Origin: Vulcanimicrobiota bacterium
Lineage (GTDB): Bacteria; Vulcanimicrobiota; Vulcanimicrobiia; Vulcanimicrobiales; Vulcanimicrobiaceae
DNA: 38,553 nucleotides
Direction: 5' to 3'
Assembly: GCA_013036315.1 (NCBI GenBank)
Contig: JAAXMC010000055.1
Span: 1-38,553, forward strand
Of the stretch, positions 1-7,838 are shown piece after piece. Both the position numbers and the translations under genes were made by a program. The notes beneath the pieces were generated by a model. That model was not told the origin of the DNA, ran no database searches, and saw only the letters and a program-made list of their open reading frames with translations. Position 1 is the first letter of the stretch. Every line of letters begins with the position of its first letter.

Positions 1-922
<922 letters not shown>

Positions 923-947
<25 letters not shown>

Positions 948-1717
948 ATATCTTCTTTCGCAACCTCCATGCCCACGCCGCGCGTGTTGTAGCGAATGTC
1001 GTGAAAATCCGAACCGCCGGTCATCACTAAACCGTAACGTCTCGCGATCTCGCGAAAATGATGCACGCGATTGGCATCGTGCGTCGGATAGAAAACTTCG
1101 ATCCCGCGCAGACCACGCTGCGCAAGTTCGCCGATGATCGATTCATCGCGCAAACGTCCGGGATGCGCGAGAACCGGAATGCCGCCGGCTGCGAGGATCA
1201 CGTCGATCGCTTCGTGCGGCGTGATGTGCGTTGACGGAACGTAACCCGGAGTGCCGCGGCGCAAGAACGTGCGAAACGCAGCTTCGATGTCGGAGACGAT
1301 GCCTTTGCGGATGAGGACTTTGCCGACGTGCGGCCGCCCGAGCGACGCGTTAGGCGCAGCTTCTGCTTCTACGTCTTCAAAACTGATCGCATGACCGGCC
1401 GCGCAGAGTTGCGCGACGATGCGTCCCACGCGAACGCGGCGCGCCGCGCGATTTGCGTCGATGACCGCGGTGAGCGGCGACGGCCCCGTCGGTAAACGAT
1501 AACCCAGAATGTGGACCTCGCTGTCCTCGTACGTCGCGTTGATTTCGATGCCCGTGACGATGCGAATGCCCGCCACCGGCTCGAGCTGCTCGAACGCGGC
1601 CAGCGTATCGTGATCGGTGATCGCGAAGATCTGCACGCCGCGCGCCTGCATGAAGTCGCGAAGTGCCTGGGGTGAGAGCGTGCCGTCGCTCTCGCAGGTG
1701 TGCGAGTGGAAGTCGAC
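923..1717 (-). CDS. PHP-domain phosphoesterase without a canonical start codon
   Basis: Predicted metal-dependent phosphoesterase of the PHP family (YciV/Rnm-like, acting on nucleotides or RNA ends). The first metal motif HSHTCESDGT is encoded at about 1708-1679, before the first ATG (1653-1651). The true N-terminus must therefore lie at or near 1717, where the frame reads CTA GTC GAC TTC CAC. Other motifs are AITDHDTLAAF (residues about 32-42), VLAHPGRLRDE and MTGGSDFHD near the C-terminus. Between the motif and the upstream gene there is no in-frame ATG, GTG or TTG; the codon in the expected place is GTC, immediately at the spoVS stop (TAGTC). A GTG there would have given a normal TAGTG overlap. 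Either GTC/CTA initiation is used, or the base is a sequencing error, or the gene is damaged. Last gene of the ymdB-spoVS operon. Confidence 0.82.
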
Positions 1718-2028
1718 TAGCGCTGGGCGTCCCCTTCCAAGCGACGCTCGATCAGCAACGAGATGCCCGTGCGTTCGTTGCCCTCTATTTGCACCTCTAT
1801 AAAGGAAGGCACGCAGCTCACATCCATCTGCCCCGCCAAGTAGCTGCGCGCAATTGCCACGGCCTTGACAGCCTGATTGATGGCGCCGGCGCCGACGGCT
1901 TGCAGTTCGACCGAGGGCCGCTCGCGCAGAACGGCAGCCACTGCGCCCGCTACCGAGTTGGGGCTGCTCTTGGCTGAAACTTTGAGAACGTTGCTCGTGA
2001 TGACGGGCTTTACGGGATTCTCTATCAT
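1717..2028 (-). CDS. spoVS: Stage V sporulation protein S family (SpoVS)
   Basis: Small SpoVS/Alba-like protein of 103 residues. The central stretch LKVSAKSSPNSVAGAVAAVL, then ELQAVGAGAINQAVKAVAIAR and FIEVQIEGNERTGISLLIE, matches the family closely. In Bacillus the protein affects spore coat and septation; in non-sporulating lineages it is thought to bind nucleic acid, but its role there is unknown. The ATG at 2028 overlaps the ymdB stop as ATGA, so translation is coupled. An upstream in-frame extension exists but lies inside ymdB and does not resemble the family. The short N-terminal extra piece (MIENPVKPVITSN) is slightly longer than in Bacillus. The gene order ymdB-spoVS is seen in several bacteria. 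Confidence 0.92.
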   Translation of the reverse strand: MIENPVKPVITSNVLKVSAKSSPNSVAGAVAAVLRERPSVELQAVGAGAINQAVKAVAIARSYLAGQMDVSCVPSFIEVQIEGNERTGISLLIERRLEGDAQR

Positions 2029-2810
2029 GCTATGCCTCGCTGAAAGATACGCCTGATCTCCGTCGCGCGCCCGGAGTCCATGTCGATGGTTACGACCGCA
2101 GCGCAAAACTGTTTCGTCCCGGCCTTCTCCACCGAAAACCGTTCGGAAAACCCCGTGATGAACCGGTCGAGTACCGCTTCCGACTCCATTCCGATGATGC
2201 CTCCGGTGGGTCCCGTCATGCCGAGGTCGCTAATGTAGGCGGTCCCGCCCGGCAAGATTTGTTCGTCCGCCGTTTGGACGTGCGTGTGCGTCCCGTACAC
2301 GGCTGCCACCTTGCCGTCCAAATAGCGGCCGAGTGCGACCTTCTCGCTGGTCGCCTCCGCGTGTACGTCGACGACGATCACGCGCGCTTGCGCGCTGAGA
2401 TTCGCCAGCGCCAAATCCACGGCTCGAAACGGATCGTCCACCGGAGGCATGAACGTGCGGCCCATGACGTTTATGACGCCGATCGTCGAACCGTTGACGG
2501 AGAACGTGCCGGTGCCCCTGCCGGGAACGCCCGGAGGATAGTTCACGGGGCGAATCACGCGGTCGGAAGACTCCAGATACGTCCGGAAGTCGCGCTTATC
2601 GAGAATGTGATTTCCGCTGGTGATAAAGTCGACGCCCGTCTCGAACATCTCTTCGGCCGTTTGAGCCGTCAGCCCGAAACCGCCCGCGGCATTTTCGCCG
2701 TTGGCGATGCACGCGTCGATCTTGTATTGATCGCGCGCCAGCGGAAGGCAGCGTTTGAGCGTTTCGCGTCCCGGCGAGCCGACGACGTCGCCCACCAGGA
2801 GCAAATTCAA
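2025..2810 (-). CDS. ymdB: YmdB-family metallophosphoesterase
   Basis: Dimetal phosphodiesterase of the YmdB family (2',3'-cyclic nucleotide phosphodiesterase activity is known for the Bacillus enzyme, where it affects biofilm choice and RNA turnover). Metal and active-site motifs are visible in order: LLVGDVVGSPGR, IANGENAAGGFGL, ITSGNHILDKRDF, VIVVDVHAEATSEK, AVYGTHTHVQTADE and ISDLGMTGP. The length of about 261 residues is normal. The start is TTG 2810, five bases after the stop of the upstream 181-aa gene; a longer frame exists but overlaps that gene and adds sequence unlike the family. Coupled to spoVS downstream by an ATGA overlap. The ribonuclease Y gene that commonly sits upstream of ymdB is not present here. 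Confidence 0.93.
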   Translation of the reverse strand: MNLLLVGDVVGSPGRETLKRCLPLARDQYKIDACIANGENAAGGFGLTAQTAEEMFETGVDFITSGNHILDKRDFRTYLESSDRVIRPVNYPPGVPGRGTGTFSVNGSTIGVINVMGRTFMPPVDDPFRAVDLALANLSAQARVIVVDVHAEATSEKVALGRYLDGKVAAVYGTHTHVQTADEQILPGGTAYISDLGMTGPTGGIIGMESEAVLDRFITGFSERFSVEKAGTKQFCAAVVTIDMDSGRATEIRRIFQRGIA

Positions 2811-2815
2811 TGTCT

Positions 2816-3361
2816 TTATCGGCGGGCCGGAGCCTTTGCTTTCTTTCGAGATTTCAAAAAGTAGACCAGCACGTGTTTCTCTTCGCGGAATCCCACCAAG
2901 TTCTTCGATTGCGCCGGATCGGCCAGCGCTTCGATCGCGCACTCCACCAACTCGTCTTGCGCGGCCGGATCTTCATCGGGATGTTCGTCGGGCACGGGAT
3001 TGCGAACGAGCGCCTCTCCAAAGCGCTGCGCAAACAGTGCGGTGAGCATCCCCAGCTCGTCCTTCGAAAAGGTAACGAGGTCCCTCGTCACGTGCACGAA
3101 GCTGTGGGCGCGCTCGGATTCGCACTCCACCCGCAGGTCGCCGCCGTCGCGCGATAACGCCAGAAAGCCGTTAACGTGCGCTTCGATCTCCTCGGCGGTG
3201 GCGCGCTGCGTCGCGCGATCCATGCGCGCGCCGATCGCAAACGTGAAACACACGGTCCCTTCGCCGGGCATCGACCGGATCGAAGCGATCTCCGGATAGC
3301 GCACCAGCAAAGCGCACACCAAATTGACGGTATCGCTATTCTCAACGGGGCGGACGCTCAT
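2816..3361 (-). CDS. Conserved-looking protein of unknown function upstream of ymdB
   Basis: I do not recognise this 181-aa protein. The ATG at 3361 has a good ribosome site (GGAAGG five bases upstream) and leads the ymdB-spoVS-PHP operon. The middle contains an alternating pattern that could form a ferredoxin- or KH-like alpha/beta fold (VNLVCALLVRYPEIASIRSM, then EGTVCFTFAIGARMD, and DLRVECESERAHSFVHVTRD). The C-terminal part is acidic (PDEHPDEDPAAQDELVE) and ends with a very basic tail, SRKKAKAPARR. The basic end and the ymdB context suggest contact with RNA, but this is only inference. There is no signal peptide or membrane segment. Confidence 0.75.
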   Translation of the reverse strand: MSVRPVENSDTVNLVCALLVRYPEIASIRSMPGEGTVCFTFAIGARMDRATQRATAEEIEAHVNGFLALSRDGGDLRVECESERAHSFVHVTRDLVTFSKDELGMLTALFAQRFGEALVRNPVPDEHPDEDPAAQDELVECAIEALADPAQSKNLVGFREEKHVLVYFLKSRKKAKAPARR

Positions 3362-3445
3362 GATCCTTCCTTCGTGGCTATTTTTTGGGCTCGGACTCGC
3401 GGGGGGTCCGGTCACTTAGACATCGGATGAGGAGCCCCCCTTGTG

Positions 3446-3531
3446 CTTTCACGCCTTCTCCAACCAATCGCGAGGGGGTCGCGGTTGCCGGGGACAGGGG
3501 ATCGCCTAGCGAAGGCCTGGGCGTGAGAAAG
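3446..3531. repeat. Imperfect palindromic intergenic repeat
   Basis: Between the divergent 181-aa genes, CTTTCACGCC at 3446-3455 is mirrored by GGCGTGAGAAAG at 3520-3531, with GC-rich inner arms. All readable frames through it give low-complexity Pro/Gly/Arg peptides (for example PSPTNREGVAVAGD and TPRPSLGDPLSPATATPS). I associate such peptides with spurious ORFs over dispersed palindromic repeats. The GTG proposed as start of the downstream membrane-protein gene lies inside the right arm. Confidence 0.4.
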
Positions 3532-4068
3532 AGCCTGCCCCTTTGGTTCGGGGCGGTCATCCCGTCGATGCTCGTGGGACATGCCGCGGGCTACGCTCTT
3601 TCCGGCCGTCCTCTGATCGATGCCCGGCACGGTTGGTTTGCTTCGGCTCTCGAAAACTCGAGCGTCGCGCTGATTGCGCTTTGCGCGATTCTGGTGGCAT
3701 GCGCGTTACTGTACGCCGGGTTCTTTAAACACAGCAGCATCGAACGATCGCTGGTCGAGCTCTGGCCGCGATTAGCGCTCGCGCAGCTCGCTCTGTTCGC
3801 GACGGCCGAAAGCGCCGAAGGGCTTCATCTCACGCTGGCGGGCATCCTTACGCAGATCGCGACGGCGTTGTGTGCCGCATACCTGCTCTCACTGTTCAGC
3901 CGTTTGCTGGCGCGCTGCATTGCCGGCACGGATGAAGCCCAGCGTTACCTGCAGCGCCTTTTGGAAGAGGTCGCGGCATTCGTTTGCCGCGAGCCCGCGC
4001 CGCGTTCGGTCACGCTGTTCGCAAGCGCGGGGCACAGCCGTTTTCAACGTCCTCCTCCGTTCGCGTAG
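3523..4068 (+). CDS. Four-helix membrane protein, first gene of the cytochrome/copper operon
   Basis: Unknown integral membrane protein of about 181 residues. Hydrophobic segments are WFGAVIPSMLVGHAAGYAL, VALIALCAILVACALLYAGF, LALAQLALFATAESAEG and GILTQIATALCAAYLLSLF, giving about four helices. A cytosolic-looking amphipathic stretch (RYLQRLLEEVAAFVCRE) follows, and the tail ends in RFQRPPPFA. Start uncertain: GTG 3523 inside a palindromic repeat, or ATG 3568 after the first hydrophobic residues. The stop is 40 bases before the cytochrome gene, so it probably shares its transcript. The membrane protein at 7276-7779 also ends in a Pro-rich tail (SRPPPA), and the two flank the cytochrome and oxidase genes. 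No family recognised. Confidence 0.7.
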   Translation: MRKSLPLWFGAVIPSMLVGHAAGYALSGRPLIDARHGWFASALENSSVALIALCAILVACALLYAGFFKHSSIERSLVELWPRLALAQLALFATAESAEGLHLTLAGILTQIATALCAAYLLSLFSRLLARCIAGTDEAQRYLQRLLEEVAAFVCREPAPRSVTLFASAGHSRFQRPPPFA

Positions 4069-4108
4069 TCAATTCCATTTCTGACTGCGTCAAACGGAGG
4101 TACCCCAC

Positions 4109-5857
4109 ATGCTGCAACGCATTGTCGTTGCCGTCATTCGCGCAACGTGTGCGAGTGCGCTCATCGTAACAGGCCTGACCGCCCGGGCCGAGGCAATCCC
4201 GGTTTTTGCCAATGGCCAAGGCGTCTCGTGTGAAACTTGTCACTCCACGTTCCCGGGCATGACGCGCTACGGGATGATGGTGATGATGACGAACTTTCAA
4301 ATTCTCAATCGCCGGTCCCAAGAACAAGCACTGCCGATCTCGGTTCGTCTGTATCTCGATTCGGTGTTGGGCACGACCGACCAAAAGGGCTCGACGCAGG
4401 TGGGCGATCTTTCTCTGCTGGGCGGCGGCTTTCTCGGAAGAAACTTCACGTGGTATGCGGAGCAGCACATCATCGATTCGGGAGTGATTGGAAAGACCGA
4501 GCAGGTATGGCTTTCCTGGAACGGCCTCTTCGGCGGCACGAATTCTCTGCAGGTCGGCAAATTTCACACGCCTTTCCCGTTTATGCCCGCGCATGCGTGG
4601 AGTTTTTCGCCTTACTTGCTGGCCACACAGACGAACGCGCAGGACGTTTTCAACCCTGCTGAAGCGCGCTGGGGCGTCGCTTTTTCCGGGATGTCCAACG
4701 AATTCATGTACAACGTCTCGTACCTTACCAACAGCGGCCCGACCGGCACCGCCTTGAACTTCAACAAAACGAATAATCCACGCGCCTACGACGTGAACGT
4801 CTCGTACGGTGGGATGCAGGTGCCGTGGGAAATCGGAGTCGTAGCGATGCGCGGCGACGCTCCGCTCCTCGATCCGGATTCGGGCGACTTTCTTAGCAGC
4901 GACCAATGGACGCGTCAGGGTCTCTATTTCTCCTATCAAGATAACCGCTGGCATTTCCAAACGATGTATTATCGCGGGAACGACAGCAATCCGGACGTCA
5001 ACCTGACGAACGCTCCGTTCAACGGTTACTTCTTTGAAGCGGAGCGGGATTTCGGTTGGCAGAATCACGCGCTCGTGCGCTACGACGTGGCATCGAGCGA
5101 TTCGCTGAACCGGCAATACGTCTTCGATTTCTCCCACAATTTCCAACCGAACCTCGCGCTCATCGGCGAGGCGCGCATGGGACCGGCGCAAAAACCGCAG
5201 ATCTCATTCCGGTTCGCCTACGCGGGACCGTGGGAAAACGGGAGCCGCATTCTATCGAACTTTCACGATGTTCCCGCGAACCTCGCAGCGCAGACCGCGG
5301 TGAGTCCCGTTCCGGTGCCGGTCGCGCCCGCGAGCTCGGGCGATTCAAATAACGGCGCAAAACTCGTCCAGTCGAACGGTTGCGCGGGCTGCCACGGCGC
5401 AGGTCTGCGGGGCGGCGGAATCGGACCGGCGCTTTACGGCCTCGAACACCATATGTCAAACGTGCAGATTGCCGACTTCATCAGCCATCCGCGTGCGCCG
5501 ATGCCTAACTTCGGTTTTACCGACGCGCAACTCGGCGATATCGTCGCCTACCTGACGTCGCTTGACGGCGGCATCAACAACACGCTGCCGGTCGTGACGT
5601 TCTCGCCTGCGGCGCCGGTCGACCAAGCGATGATCAGCGTGACGTTCCCGGGAACCGCGCCCGCGACTGTTAGCGTTCTGCCGGTTATGCATATGGGCAC
5701 GGGCACACACCACACAAACTTAGTGCAGCTCCAGCCGGCGCCCGGCGATCCGCACACGTTCACCGGGCGCATCGGATTCTCGATGGGCGGACCATGGATC
5801 GTGCAGATCGAGTACGACGGGCACGAGCTCGACATCCCCTTGAACGTCGGATCATAA
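4109..5857 (+). CDS. Fused cytochrome-porin with second cytochrome c and YtkA-like domain (Cyc2-like N-terminus)
   Basis: A 582-aa exported haem protein of unusual architecture. Residues 1-29 are a signal peptide. Then comes AIPVFANGQGVSCETCHS with haem-binding C41-E-T-C44-H45. The pattern PxFAxxxGxxCxxCHxxFP resembles the N-terminus of Cyc2-type fused cytochrome-porins, known for outer-membrane Fe(II) oxidation. Residues about 75-385 are beta-barrel-like: alternating aromatic strands, no cysteines, ending RFAYAGPW. A Pro/Ala linker leads to a class I cytochrome c domain with C425-A-G-C428-H429 and likely Met ligand M465 in APMPNFGF. Residues about 500-582 resemble a YtkA/FixH domain, with MHMGTGTHH and FSMGGPWIVQIEYDG, a possible copper site. 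The ATG has GGAGG eight bases upstream. The stop directly abuts the multicopper oxidase start. The domain calls are good; the function as an electron conduit is inference. Confidence 0.88.
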   Translation: MLQRIVVAVIRATCASALIVTGLTARAEAIPVFANGQGVSCETCHSTFPGMTRYGMMVMMTNFQILNRRSQEQALPISVRLYLDSVLGTTDQKGSTQVGDLSLLGGGFLGRNFTWYAEQHIIDSGVIGKTEQVWLSWNGLFGGTNSLQVGKFHTPFPFMPAHAWSFSPYLLATQTNAQDVFNPAEARWGVAFSGMSNEFMYNVSYLTNSGPTGTALNFNKTNNPRAYDVNVSYGGMQVPWEIGVVAMRGDAPLLDPDSGDFLSSDQWTRQGLYFSYQDNRWHFQTMYYRGNDSNPDVNLTNAPFNGYFFEAERDFGWQNHALVRYDVASSDSLNRQYVFDFSHNFQPNLALIGEARMGPAQKPQISFRFAYAGPWENGSRILSNFHDVPANLAAQTAVSPVPVPVAPASSGDSNNGAKLVQSNGCAGCHGAGLRGGGIGPALYGLEHHMSNVQIADFISHPRAPMPNFGFTDAQLGDIVAYLTSLDGGINNTLPVVTFSPAAPVDQAMISVTFPGTAPATVSVLPVMHMGTGTHHTNLVQLQPAPGDPHTFTGRIGFSMGGPWIVQIEYDGHELDIPLNVGS

Positions 5858-7279
5858 ATGCGGCGTTCGAGTTTCTTGCAGGCAAGCGGCGGCGCAATGC
5901 TCGTAGTGGCGTTGCCGGGGCTCCCTGCAGCGGCGGCCGCAAGCGACGTCGTCGATTACACCCTCACGGCTGCGCCGCTACACTATTCACCGGTGCCGGG
6001 CCTCAATTTTCCCGGACTCGCCTTCAATGGAACGATTCCCGGACCGCTTCTGCGGATCGTGCATGGCCAGCGCTTACGTGCCACATTCATAAACAACAGC
6101 GGCCATGGATCGACGATCCATTGGCACGGCATGATTCTGCCAAACAAGATGGACGGCGCCGAGGGCGTGACTCAACCGGCGGTACCCTCCCGCGCATCCT
6201 TTATATATGAGTTTGCCCCCGATCCGCCCGGCACGCGCTGGTACCACGATCACGTCAGCGACGGATTGCTGCGCGGACTCTTCGGCATGATAGTCGTCGA
6301 AGATCCTCGCGACCAGCGTGCGGACGCTGAGTTTGCGCTCGTTTTTCACGACGTGCCGAAAATGGCGACCGTGCCACCCGCAATGATGGGCGTCGGCAAC
6401 GCGCCGATGACCGATCCGCCCGGTTCTCCCGAATTGATGCAGATGGCGCCGGACGACAAGATGGGCGACGAGGTCGCATTTACCGCCCACTGCATTAACG
6501 GCGAGGCGTATCCGAACACCAAACGCCTGCCGGTCAAGGTCGGGCAGCACGTGCGGCTGCGCGTACTGAACGCCAACCCGACGCAAACGCGGTACGTGCG
6601 GCTCGCGGGACACCGCCTGATCGTCACGCACAGCGACGGTAACCCGCTGCCGCAGCCCGTCGAAGTCGACGCGCTCCGTGTTGGTGTGGCCGAGCGTTAC
6701 GATGCGTGGTTCGAAGTGAGCGCGCCGGGGTCGTGGCTGCTGCAAGGGCTTTCTACCGATCCGCTGGCGTATGAACAAGCTGCGATCGTGCACACTGAAG
6801 GCATGGAGAATGCTCCGCCGATGGCGAGCTCCCAATCGTTGGACGGCGTGGATTATTTTACGTATGAAAAAGCGGGCGGTACGGGTGGTTCGCTGCCTCC
6901 GCTAAGCGGCGCGCAGTACGATTTCACTCTCGATGACGGCAAATACGGCAGCTCGCGGTGGACCATCAACGGGCAGACGTACCCGAACACACCCAAGATC
7001 TACGTTCACCGAAACGATATCGTGAACGTCAAGTTTCTCAACAAGACCGATATGGACCATCCGATGCACCTGCACGGCCACGTGTTCGAAGTAACCGAGA
7101 TCGACGGGGCGGCGCTCATGCGGCCCCTCGCGAAAGACACGTCGCTGGTGCGCGGCAACGGCGGCACACTGAGCTGGCGCTTTCGCGCGGATTCGCCTGC
7201 GGGAAAATGGTTGCTGCATTGCCACAATGCCATCCACATGATGGACGGCATGATGACGGAAGTGATCTACACACCATGA
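5858..7279 (+). CDS. Multicopper oxidase, Tat-exported
   Basis: Three-domain laccase/CueO-type oxidase of 473 residues. All four copper motifs are present: H88-W-H90-G, W-Y-H130-D-H132, H401-P-M-H404-L-H406-G-H, and H454-C455-H456-N-A-I-H460 with M465 as likely axial type 1 ligand. The N-terminus MRRSSFLQASGGAML is a twin-arginine signal (RRSSFLQ) ending around PAAAAAS, so folding with copper is expected in the cytoplasm before export. The ATG follows the TAA of the cytochrome gene with no gap. Such enzymes oxidise Cu(I), Fe(II), Mn(II) or phenols while reducing oxygen to water. Placed right after the cytochrome-porin, it could be the oxygen-reducing partner, but the substrate cannot be read from sequence. 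Confidence 0.95.
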   Translation: MRRSSFLQASGGAMLVVALPGLPAAAAASDVVDYTLTAAPLHYSPVPGLNFPGLAFNGTIPGPLLRIVHGQRLRATFINNSGHGSTIHWHGMILPNKMDGAEGVTQPAVPSRASFIYEFAPDPPGTRWYHDHVSDGLLRGLFGMIVVEDPRDQRADAEFALVFHDVPKMATVPPAMMGVGNAPMTDPPGSPELMQMAPDDKMGDEVAFTAHCINGEAYPNTKRLPVKVGQHVRLRVLNANPTQTRYVRLAGHRLIVTHSDGNPLPQPVEVDALRVGVAERYDAWFEVSAPGSWLLQGLSTDPLAYEQAAIVHTEGMENAPPMASSQSLDGVDYFTYEKAGGTGGSLPPLSGAQYDFTLDDGKYGSSRWTINGQTYPNTPKIYVHRNDIVNVKFLNKTDMDHPMHLHGHVFEVTEIDGAALMRPLAKDTSLVRGNGGTLSWRFRADSPAGKWLLHCHNAIHMMDGMMTEVIYTP

Positions 7280-7779
7280 TGCGGCGCGCGCTGGCCGTTT
7301 CGGCGTTGCTGGGTCTACCAGCGGCTTTCCTGGCGCATGCCGTTGTTTTCCACGGTGGTCACGTCGCCGGCGGCGGCGCGCACGCCGTTCTTGTCGACCT
7401 ATCGATTATTTGCATGACGTTGGCCGTGACGGCGGCGCTAGCGGCGGCATTGCGCGAACGGATTGGTCGCTTCGCACCCTCTTATGCGAGCGTGATCGCG
7501 AGCACCGCAGCCTGGTTTGTACTCATCGAGCTCCGCGAGCATCCGCATGCCATTCCGGCGCTCCCCTCGCTCGCCGCCGTGTGTTTCGCAGCGTGTATTG
7601 TGGCGGTCGTGTGGCGTGGATTCACGCGCGTGGCCGCCGATGTCGTACTTGAGTTTTTTGTCACGCTAAATCAGACGGCCGCATCGCCACGATCGACAAT
7701 CTTCGACGGGCTGACGCATCCAGCCGGCTCGCTCGCACCGGCTTACTCTCCCCTCTTCTCGCGGCCGCCGCCGGCTTAA
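7276..7779 (+). CDS. His-containing small membrane protein with RPPPA tail
   Basis: Unknown 167-aa membrane protein whose ATG overlaps the oxidase stop (ATGA). It begins MMRRALAVSALLGLPAAFLA, a signal-anchor. Then come HAVVFHGGHVAGGGAHAVL, with several histidines that could face the periplasm near the oxidase, and three further hydrophobic segments (IICMTLAVTAALAAALRE, YASVIASTAAWFVLIEL, LAAVCFAACIVAVVW). The soluble C-terminus ends SPLFSRPPPA. Its size, helix count and Pro-rich tail recall the protein at 3523-4068. Translational coupling suggests it works with the oxidase. No known family recognised. Confidence 0.8.
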   Translation: MMRRALAVSALLGLPAAFLAHAVVFHGGHVAGGGAHAVLVDLSIICMTLAVTAALAAALRERIGRFAPSYASVIASTAAWFVLIELREHPHAIPALPSLAAVCFAACIVAVVWRGFTRVAADVVLEFFVTLNQTAASPRSTIFDGLTHPAGSLAPAYSPLFSRPPPA

Positions 7780-7829
7780 CGCAACCCCTCGGCGCGACGT
7801 GCGCCATATTCACTATCTTCTTGCGTTAA
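7776..7829 (+). promoter_or_regulatory. Nested stem-loop in the leader of the TonB receptor gene
   Basis: TTAACGCAA at 7776-7784 is perfectly complementary to TTGCGTTAA at 7821-7829. Inside this stem lies a second perfect hairpin, GGCGC-GACGT-GCGCC. The outer right arm ends just before the GGAAAAAAT that precedes the receptor ATG at 7839, and the left arm covers the stop codon of the previous gene. It could attenuate transcription, insulate the receptor from the upstream operon or modulate access to its ribosome site. Only the structure is seen; the function is inferred. Confidence 0.5.
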
Positions 7830-7838
7830 GGAAAAAAT

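Noticed and set aside
4010-5191. Long minus-strand ORF of 393 codons under the cytochrome gene
   Set aside because: His/Arg/Val-rich shadow; the plus strand has haem motifs, signal peptide and a strong ribosome site.
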